Part shown: positions 1-4,664 of the stretch, in pieces
Position numbering within the stretch: the first letter of the stretch is position 1
Layout of the letters: each line of letters begins with the position of its first letter
Origin: JBGTCY01 sp041748615
Lineage (GTDB): Bacteria; Bacteroidota; Bacteroidia; Chitinophagales; CAIOSU01
DNA length: 7,509 nucleotides
Reading direction: 5' to 3'
Assembly (NCBI GenBank): GCA_041748615.1
Contig: JBGTCY010000172.1
Span: 1 to 7,509, forward strand
The notes under the pieces: model-generated
What the model was told of the DNA's origin: nothing
Seen by the model: the letters and a program-made list of their open reading frames with translations, nothing else
Database searches by the model: none
Translations under genes and position numbers: made by a program

Positions 1-69
1 CCAGCATGGCAGCGCAACAAGATAGAATCTTGCCCGAAAAGAAAAGGCACAAGAAGGCAAACGCTAAAG

Positions 70-94
70 GCAGGCGCGTCATTCTTGCGCCTGC
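70..94. repeat. Hairpin, 8-bp stem, 9-nt loop
   Basis: GCAGGCGC at 70-77 pairs perfectly with GCGCCTGC at 87-94. It is part of the hairpin-rich left region. There is no T-run on either side, so a terminator role is not supported. A smaller stem lies upstream at 18-32 (CAAGAT, triloop AGA, ATCTTG). Confidence 0.6.
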
Positions 95-104
95 ATGGGA
101 GGAC

Positions 105-191
105 TCCTGCCGAAGCGTGTCAAAAGCAAAGCAGACGAAAACCCTCAGCCGGAGGCTGGTGTATAGCGCACACTCGCCAGAGGCGAGCGAG
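105..191. repeat. Direct repeat, copy 1 (87 bp)
   Basis: This copy matches 244-330 without gaps; by hand I count 74 identical positions of 87, about 85 %. It starts TCCTGCCGAAGCGTG and contains the hairpin-forming core CAGCC-GGA-GGCTG (146-158). Mismatches cluster in the last third and show no codon pattern, so the repeat is probably a non-coding interspersed element rather than duplicated coding sequence. Weak similarity may extend left to about 93, where both copies are preceded by GCATG. Its right end overlaps the left arm of the large inverted repeat at 171-226. Confidence 0.8.
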
Positions 192-226
192 AGCAGCGCA
201 CCGCCCCCGCTCGCCTCTGGCGAGTG
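171..226. repeat. Perfect 19-bp inverted repeat, 18-nt loop
   Basis: The left arm 171-189 (CACTCGCCAGAGGCGAGCG) is the exact reverse complement of the right arm 208-226, with 18 nt between them. Each arm is itself a small hairpin: CTCGCC-AGA-GGCGAG at 173-187 and CTCGCC-TCT-GGCGAG at 210-224. The DNA or RNA could therefore form one long GC-rich stem or two short ones. No T-run follows, so it does not look like an intrinsic terminator. Confidence 0.85.
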
Positions 227-243
227 GGAAGCATGAGCCGGCA

Positions 244-330
244 TCCTGCCGAAGCGTGGCAAAAGCAAAACAAACGAAATTCCTCAGCCGGAGGCTGGCG
301 AATCGCGCACGCTCGCGAGACTTGAGCGAG
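244..330. repeat. Direct repeat, copy 2 (87 bp)
   Basis: This is the second copy of the 105-191 repeat, offset by 139 bp. It keeps the TCCTGCCGAAGCGTG start and the CAGCC-GGA-GGCTG hairpin core, here at about 285-297. Its right end has diverged: CTCGCC-AGA-GGCGAG of copy 1 has become a weaker stem, CGCTC (310-314) with GAGCG (324-328). It ends about 30 bp before the receptor promoter, so the array abuts the regulatory region. Confidence 0.8.
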
Positions 331-358
331 GGCAAGTGTAGTATAAGTCAAAAAATAA

Positions 359-376
359 TTTTAGATTTGTCTAAAA
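359..376. promoter_or_regulatory. Palindrome overlapping the receptor promoter (candidate operator)
   Basis: TTTTAGA (359-365), spacer TTTG (366-369) and TCTAAAA (370-376) form a perfect 7-4-7 palindrome 21 bp ahead of the receptor start. It fully covers the candidate -7 element TAGATTTG at 362-369, so a protein bound here should block transcription. The TTTAGR-N4-YCTAAA layout resembles operators of the DtxR/MntR/IdeR family of iron or manganese repressors. That resemblance is by eye only. The regulator is not in the window, and an AT-rich chance palindrome is possible. Confidence 0.5.
362..369 (+). promoter_or_regulatory. Bacteroidota-type -7 promoter element of the TonB-dependent receptor
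   Basis: TAGATTTG matches the Bacteroidota -7 consensus TAnnTTTG exactly. Transcription would start near 375, leaving a leader of about 20-25 nt before the ATG at 398. No clear TTG-type -33 element is seen at the expected distance, which is compatible with a weak or activator-assisted promoter. The leader is A/T-rich and lacks a Shine-Dalgarno sequence, as is usual in this phylum. Confidence 0.5.
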
Positions 377-397
377 ATAATTATTGACTTCTATAAA

Positions 398-2662
398 ATG
401 AAACGGGTTTTATCTTCTTTTATCATCTTTACTTTCCTTTACTTATCCGCTCATGCGCAATCCACCGGCAGCGTTCGCGGGAGCGTGACTGATGAAAACG
501 GAGCGATGGAATTTGTAAATGTTGGGGTAGAAAACTTATCCATCGGAACAGTGACCGCGCCTGATGGTTCGTTCCTGCTTCAACAGCTTCCTGCCGGAAC
601 GCATCGGCTCATTTTTTCTTTTTTGGGATTTGAAAAATCTGTCCGCGAAGTGGAAGTGAAAAGCGGGGAGACCATTAAAATCAATGTCAGGATGCACGCT
701 AATACTTCGCAATTGAATGAAGTGGTGGTGACCGGCACGTTGCGGGAAGTAACGCGCGGGGAAAGTCCGGTGCCTGTGGAAATTTACAAACCTTCGTTGT
801 TTCGTAAAAATCCGGTGAACAACCTTTTTGAATCCTTACAAATGGTCAACGGCTTGCAGCCGCAAATCAATTGTAATGTATGCGGCACAGGAGACATCCA
901 TATCAACGGGATGGAGGGCGCTTACACGATGGTCACCATTGACGGGATGCCGGTGGTGAGCAGTCTCTCCACCGTTTATGGATTGATGGGCATTCCGACA
1001 AGTATGATTCAACGCATTGAGGTAGTGAAAGGACCGGCATCCACGCTATACGGCTCGGAAGCGATGGCAGGCGTCATCAATATCATCACCAAAAATCCGC
1101 TGGCTGCGCCTAAACTTTCGGTGGATGTGTGGGGCACCACGCAATCGGAATGGAATGTGGACGCGGGACTCAAAGCAAAGGTCGGGAAGGCGCATACCCT
1201 GCTGGGCGTGAACGGGTATTTTTTCAACAACCGTTTGGATGTGAATCACGATAATTTCACCGATGTGCCGCTGCAAAAACGCTATTCGATTTTTAATAAA
1301 TGGAGTTTCGCCCGTCAGCAAAACCGGCAGGCTGCGATAGCAGGACGGTGGCTGCAGGAAGACCGCTGGGGCGGAGAAATGCAATGGACGCCCGATTGGA
1401 GAGGCACCGACAGCATCTATGGGGAAAGTGTTTATACCAACCGGATTGAATTGTTGGGTAATTATGATTTGCCGGTTGACGAAAAAATCACGTTGCAGTT
1501 TTCCTACAATTATCATCATCAGGATGCCGCGTATGGCGACATCCCGTATATCGCCTCACAGCATGTGGCTTTCGGGCAATTGTTATGGACAAAAAAAGTG
1601 ACGCCACGTCATACTTTGCTGGCAGGTGTTCCTTTTCGTTTTCAATATTATAATGACAACACCCCCGCCACGATGAGCAATGATTTACAACCGGTGGATG
1701 AACCTGACAGAATTTTTCTGCCGGGTATTTTCTTTCAAAATGAAATGAAACTGCATGAAAAAATGACTGTGCTTGCCGGACTGCGCTATGAGTATGCTCA
1801 GCGGCACGGCAATGTGTTTTCACCCCGGCTCGCCTTAAAATTCGCGCTCAACGACAATAATGTTTTCCGGCTTTCCGGTGGTAATGGATTCCGGGTGGTG
1901 AACCTGTTTACCGAAGACCATGCCGCCCTCACCGGCTCACGGGAGGTGGTGATTGCCGGGAATTTGCAACCCGAACGCTCCTGGAATGCGCATCTCAATT
2001 TTCATCGCTTTCAGTCATTTTCGGGAGGTTTTGTTTCAGTGGATGCCAGCTTGTTTTACACTTATTTTACCAATAAAATCATCGCTGATTTTTTTACGGA
2101 TGCCACAAAAATTATTTATGATAATCTCGATGGACATGCCGTGTCGCGCGGAGGAAGTCTGAATCTGGAGGTCGTGTTGCTGAAAGGATTCAAGGCGACA
2201 GGCGGTTTCACCATCGCGGATGTGTTCAGCGTGGAGCGGGATGATACGGGCGATTTTTCGGTGTTGCCGCAAATACACAGCCCCTTGTTTTCCGCGACAT
2301 TCAGTCTTGGATACACGCATCGTCCTACGCGGCTTACTTTCGATTTTAACGGACGGGTGAACGGACCAATGTGGCTGCCTGTGTTGCCCGATGATTACCG
2401 CCCGGAAATGTCCCCCTGGCATGGGCTGATGAATGTGCAGGTGACCAAAGCGTTTTCGTTCGGCATGGAAATTTTTTGCGGGGTAAAAAATATTCTGAAC
2501 TTCATCCCGGAACATCCGCTGATGCGCCCGTTCGACCCGTTCGATAAATCAGCGGATGATGTGACGACAAATCCGCTTGGTTATACCTTTGATACAGCCT
2601 ACAATTATGCTCCCCTGCAAGGTGTGAGAGGTTTTTTTGGGTTGAGGTATAGTTGGAATTGA
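398..2662 (+). CDS. TonB-dependent outer-membrane receptor with carboxypeptidase-regulatory-like domain
   Basis: This 754-residue protein should be an outer-membrane active transporter powered by TonB-ExbB-ExbD. Residues 1-20 are a signal peptide (hydrophobic FIIFTFLYLSAHA, cleavage before Gln21). About 24-98 form the carboxypeptidase-regulatory-like beta domain common in Bacteroidota receptors. A TonB-box-like segment, LNEVVVTGT, is at 106-114. The plug spans about 115-235, with IDGMPVVSS near 181-189 and the family signature IEVVKGPASTLYGSEAMAG at 207-225. The remainder is the beta-barrel, ending LRYSWN. An unusual CxxC, N-C-N-V-C-G-T, lies in the plug at 158-164. There is no SusD-like partner next to it, so this is not a SusC of a polysaccharide locus. 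The length suits siderophore, cobalamin or metal receptors (COG4771-like), but the substrate cannot be read from sequence. The palindrome over its promoter hints at metal control. Confidence 0.93.
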   Translation: MKRVLSSFIIFTFLYLSAHAQSTGSVRGSVTDENGAMEFVNVGVENLSIGTVTAPDGSFLLQQLPAGTHRLIFSFLGFEKSVREVEVKSGETIKINVRMHANTSQLNEVVVTGTLREVTRGESPVPVEIYKPSLFRKNPVNNLFESLQMVNGLQPQINCNVCGTGDIHINGMEGAYTMVTIDGMPVVSSLSTVYGLMGIPTSMIQRIEVVKGPASTLYGSEAMAGVINIITKNPLAAPKLSVDVWGTTQSEWNVDAGLKAKVGKAHTLLGVNGYFFNNRLDVNHDNFTDVPLQKRYSIFNKWSFARQQNRQAAIAGRWLQEDRWGGEMQWTPDWRGTDSIYGESVYTNRIELLGNYDLPVDEKITLQFSYNYHHQDAAYGDIPYIASQHVAFGQLLWTKKVTPRHTLLAGVPFRFQYYNDNTPATMSNDLQPVDEPDRIFLPGIFFQNEMKLHEKMTVLAGLRYEYAQRHGNVFSPRLALKFALNDNNVFRLSGGNGFRVVNLFTEDHAALTGSREVVIAGNLQPERSWNAHLNFHRFQSFSGGFVSVDASLFYTYFTNKIIADFFTDATKIIYDNLDGHAVSRGGSLNLEVVLLKGFKATGGFTIADVFSVERDDTGDFSVLPQIHSPLFSATFSLGYTHRPTRLTFDFNGRVNGPMWLPVLPDDYRPEMSPWHGLMNVQVTKAFSFGMEIFCGVKNILNFIPEHPLMRPFDPFDKSADDVTTNPLGYTFDTAYNYAPLQGVRGFFGLRYSWN

Positions 2663-2706
2663 TTACAGAACTCCTCGCACTGGTTAGGCAATTTGACAAA
2701 AAGGTC

Positions 2707-2726
2707 GCCCTTACAGGGCTTTTTTT
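2707..2726 (+). terminator. Intrinsic terminator of the receptor gene
   Basis: The stem GCCCT (2707-2711) pairs with AGGGC (2715-2719) around a TAC triloop and runs directly into seven T residues (2720-2726). It lies 45 bp past the receptor stop codon in the right orientation. The stem is short, and a second, stronger hairpin follows within 20 bp. Confidence 0.7.
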
Positions 2727-2733
2727 GAGTGAT

Positions 2734-2774
2734 AAAAAAAAGCCCCGAAGCGATTTTACTCCGGGGCTTTTTTT
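2734..2774. terminator. Bidirectional intrinsic terminator between convergent genes
   Basis: AGCCCCG (2741-2747) pairs with CGGGGCT (2762-2768) across a 14-nt loop. It is flanked by eight A (2734-2741) on the left and seven T (2768-2774) on the right. Read rightward it backs up the receptor terminator; read leftward it gives a stem followed by a U-run 17 bp beyond the aceA stop codon. It therefore probably ends both convergent transcripts. Confidence 0.85.
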
Positions 2775-2790
2775 ATTGGTAAAAAGACTA

Positions 2791-4068
2791 TCAATGAAAC
2801 TGCTCAGTTTCCGTTGAACCTGCCAATGCGGTGGTAGAAGATTGTCCTTGCTGAACAACGTTCTGAACGGCATCGAAATATCCGGTTCCTACGAACGACT
2901 GGTGCTTAATCGCTTTGAAACCATCTTTTTCCATTGCGAATTCGCGTTGCTGCATTTCGCTGAAACCTGCCATACCGCGCTCTACATAGTTTTTTGAAAG
3001 TTCAAACATCGAAGAGTTCAACGCGTGGAAACCTGCCAACGTGATGAACTGGAATTTGTAGCCCATTGCCGCAATGTCTTCACGGAAAGTCAACATTTGT
3101 TTTACGTCCATGAACTTCGCCCAGTTGAATGATGGTGAACAGTTGTAAGCCAGCATTTTTCCGGGATATTTTGCATGAATACCTTGTGCAAATTCACGCG
3201 CCAATCCTATGTCAGGGTTGCCGGTTTCCATCCAAATCAAATCGGCATATTCGGCATAAGACAAGCCACGGTCAATACCTTGCTCCAAACCGTTTTTCAC
3301 ATAGTAATAACCTTCAGGCGTTCTTTGTCCTGTAATGAATTTATGGTCGCGCTCGTCAATATCAGTAGTAATTAAGTTAGCCGCCTCAGCATCGGTGCGG
3401 GCAATCACTAAAGTAGAGGTGCCGCAAACATCAGCCGCCAAACGCGCAGCTACTAATTTGTTAATCGCTTCTTGCGTTGGAACCAAAACTTTACCGCCCA
3501 AGTGACCACATTTTTTAGCGGAAGCCAATTGGTCTTCCCAATGCACACCGGCAGCGCCTGCATCAATCATGCCTTTCATTAATTCGAAAGCATTCAGGTT
3601 GCCACCAAAACCGGCTTCTGCATCAGCTACAATCGGCACCATCCAGTCACGCTGTGGCTCGCCTTCCATGTATTCAATCTGGTCTCTGCGCAACAAGGCG
3701 TTGTTGATTCTTTTCACCACCGCGGGCACCGAGTTGGCAGGATACAAACTTTGGTCGGGATACATTTCGCTGCCCAGGTTAGCATCGGCAGCTACCTGCC
3801 AGCCGGAAAGGTAAATCGCTTTCATGCCTGCAGATACTTCCTGAACTGCCTGATTGCCGGTTAAAGCGCCCAATCCTGCTACCCATGCATCTTCGTTCAA
3901 ACGCTTCCATAATTTTTCAGCGCCATTACGGGCAAGTGAGTATTCGATTGGCACCGAACCGGAAATATTGATTACTTCTTCAGCGGTGTAGGGGCGTTTA
4001 ACGCCTTTCCAGCGGGGATTGGTTTCCCATTCTTTTTTAAGCGCAGCGGCTCTTTCTTTTTTTGTCAT
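2791..4068 (-). CDS. aceA: Isocitrate lyase
   Basis: This 425-residue enzyme cleaves isocitrate to succinate and glyoxylate, the first committed step of the glyoxylate shunt; it is cytosolic, Mg-dependent and normally a homotetramer. Family landmarks are all present: SGWQVAAD (88-95), the Mg/substrate loop ADAEAGFGG (148-156), the catalytic K-K-C-G-H loop (185-189) with the active-site Cys187, IARTDAEA (222-229), NCSPSFNW (309-316), and a C-terminal tail GSTETEQFH like that of other bacterial AceA proteins. The length is close to the 434 residues of E. coli AceA. The ATG at 4068 gives a normal N-terminus (MTKKERAAALKKEW) and is preceded by an A-rich stretch without a Shine-Dalgarno sequence. 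It is the last gene of the minus-strand block, downstream of aceB and the GxxExxY gene. I see no clear promoter of its own in 4069-4106, so it is probably cotranscribed. The bidirectional hairpin at 2734-2774 ends it. Confidence 0.97.
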   Translation of the reverse strand: MTKKERAAALKKEWETNPRWKGVKRPYTAEEVINISGSVPIEYSLARNGAEKLWKRLNEDAWVAGLGALTGNQAVQEVSAGMKAIYLSGWQVAADANLGSEMYPDQSLYPANSVPAVVKRINNALLRRDQIEYMEGEPQRDWMVPIVADAEAGFGGNLNAFELMKGMIDAGAAGVHWEDQLASAKKCGHLGGKVLVPTQEAINKLVAARLAADVCGTSTLVIARTDAEAANLITTDIDERDHKFITGQRTPEGYYYVKNGLEQGIDRGLSYAEYADLIWMETGNPDIGLAREFAQGIHAKYPGKMLAYNCSPSFNWAKFMDVKQMLTFREDIAAMGYKFQFITLAGFHALNSSMFELSKNYVERGMAGFSEMQQREFAMEKDGFKAIKHQSFVGTGYFDAVQNVVQQGQSSTTALAGSTETEQFH

Positions 4069-4105
4069 TGTTTATTTTATTTGTTTTTAAATTGATGCCC
4101 TATTG

Positions 4106-4179
4106 ATGGAACGCTGATAGGTTATGATTTTTAAGATTAATTATGATCATATTCATCATAATAAATCAGCGTTCTATTT
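4106..4179. repeat. GAACGCTGAT palindromic repeat, copy 1
   Basis: This 74-bp imperfect palindrome begins ATGGAACGCTGAT (4106-4118) and ends ATCAGCGTTCTATTT (4165-4179). The arms GAACGCTGAT and ATCAGCGTTC are exact reverse complements. The AT-rich interior contains TTATGAT-type heptamers and the palindrome TATGATCATA (4142-4151). It lies between the GxxExxY gene and aceA, and its right end contains the AAA-TAG that closes the GxxExxY reading frame. It has the same orientation as the copy at 4581-4664; about 41 of the first 45 bases agree, and the copy is about 10 bp shorter. Confidence 0.88.
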
Positions 4180-4569
4180 CACTTTATATTCATTAGAAAA
4201 TACCTTTTTTTTGAATTGAGGCGTTTTACCAAAATTCAATAATAATCCTACTTCAATTTCAGTAGCACGAAGATAATTTATCAATTGTGCTTCATGCTCT
4301 TCACACAATCCTTCAGCTGCTTTCAACTCAATTATCACTTTATCTTCCACCACAACATCGGCAAAATAATTACCTACTTCAAAACTTTCATAGAACACTT
4401 TAATCTGCTGCTGACCTTTCGCCTCAAGCCCATTCTTTCTTAATTCAATCAACATTGAGTTTCCATAAACTTTTTCTAAAAATCCGTAACCAAGTTTGTT
4501 ATAAACGTTATAAAACGACTTGATTATTTTATCTGTAATCTCAGAGTGTTTATAGTTTTCGCTAATCAT
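4174..4569 (-). CDS. GxxExxY family protein (predicted PD-(D/E)XK nuclease-like fold)
   Basis: This 131-residue protein carries the family-naming motif G-F-L-E-K-V-Y at 29-35. It is followed by a strand-rich core with FADVVVEDKVIIELKA (69-84), giving a plausible PD-(D/E)XK site of Asp71 and Glu81-Leu-Lys83, then Gln95 and Tyr99 in AQLINYLRAT. GLLLNFG follows at 108-114. This matches the GxxExxY (TIGR04256) / PDDEXK_3 (PF13366) proteins, usually 120-140 residues and of unproven function. Start and length fit the family. The ATG has no Shine-Dalgarno sequence, 11 bp separate it from the upstream palindromic repeat, and the stop codon TAG lies in the downstream repeat. It sits in the aceB-aceA operon in the same direction and is probably read through from the aceB promoter. 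A metabolic role in the glyoxylate shunt is unlikely; a role linked to the repeats, in DNA processing or spread, is a hypothesis. Confidence 0.9.
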   Translation of the reverse strand: MISENYKHSEITDKIIKSFYNVYNKLGYGFLEKVYGNSMLIELRKNGLEAKGQQQIKVFYESFEVGNYFADVVVEDKVIIELKAAEGLCEEHEAQLINYLRATEIEVGLLLNFGKTPQFKKKVFSNEYKVK

Positions 4570-4580
4570 AATTTTTATAA

Positions 4581-4664
4581 ATGGAACGCTGATATTTTAT
4601 GATTTTTATGATTCATTATGATCATAAAATATCATAATGACCATAATCAATCAGCGTTCTATTT
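4581..4664. repeat. GAACGCTGAT palindromic repeat, copy 2
   Basis: This 84-bp copy begins ATGGAACGCTGAT (4581-4593) and ends ATCAGCGTTCTATTT (4650-4664). It has a perfect inner palindrome, TTATGATCATAA (4616-4627), and several ATCATAAT/TTATGAT units that allow a long imperfect stem on either strand. It lies between aceB and the GxxExxY gene. Its right end holds the AAA-TAG closing aceB, and its left end is only 11 bp from the GxxExxY start codon. The extra 10 bp relative to copy 1 fall in the right half of the interior. Confidence 0.88.

Larger units (their letters stand above)
1..397. other. Gene-free, repeat-rich 5' region
   Basis: No convincing gene is seen here. Positions 1 to about 340 are GC-rich and packed with direct and inverted repeats, listed separately. 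From about 340 the sequence turns abruptly AT-rich and forms the promoter region of the receptor gene at 398. Open frames cross the repeats on both strands, but their translations are low-complexity, Arg/Ser/Ala-rich and mirror the repeat structure. The two repeat copies fall in different frames, as expected for non-coding DNA. Whatever gene lies to the left ends outside the window. Confidence 0.7.
4106..4664. mobile_element. Putative repeat-flanked GxxExxY cassette inserted between aceB and aceA
   Basis: Two directly oriented palindromic repeats (4106-4179 and 4581-4664) frame one small gene with almost no extra DNA: 11 bp on its 5' side and an overlap at its stop codon. The gene is visibly more AT-rich than aceA; hand counts of sampled lines give about one third GC against roughly half. 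The pair aceB-aceA is expected to be contiguous or near-contiguous in relatives. No transposase, integrase or target-site duplication is seen, so calling it mobile is inference. Alternatives are an old insertion now fixed as an operon spacer, or two independent repeat insertions on either side of a resident gene. Confidence 0.5.

Noticed and set aside
341..350. Shared decamer GTATAAGTCA at 341-350 and 6697-6706
   Set aside because: Both copies lie upstream of plus-strand genes, but the flanks do not match and the distances to the starts differ only by chance. Ten bases is too short to support a common site.
6..387. Several overlapping open frames of 68-100 codons on both strands
   Set aside because: They run through direct and inverted repeats. 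Their Arg/Ser/Ala-rich translations repeat between frames (SCRSV-KAKQTK appears twice, in two frames), and substitutions between copies ignore codon positions.
1046..1519. 157-codon minus-strand open frame inside the receptor gene
   Set aside because: It lies antisense to a clearly coding receptor domain, has no recognisable motif, and is a shadow of the codon bias of the true gene. The same applies to the 159-codon frame at 2036-2515.
398..2662. SusC-type glycan importer
   Set aside because: The gene is shorter than typical SusC proteins (about 1000 residues) and has no adjacent SusD or glycoside hydrolase gene.
4106..4664. CRISPR-like array or insertion sequence
   Set aside because: There are only two repeats, they are long palindromes separated by a gene, and there is no transposase or spacer pattern.
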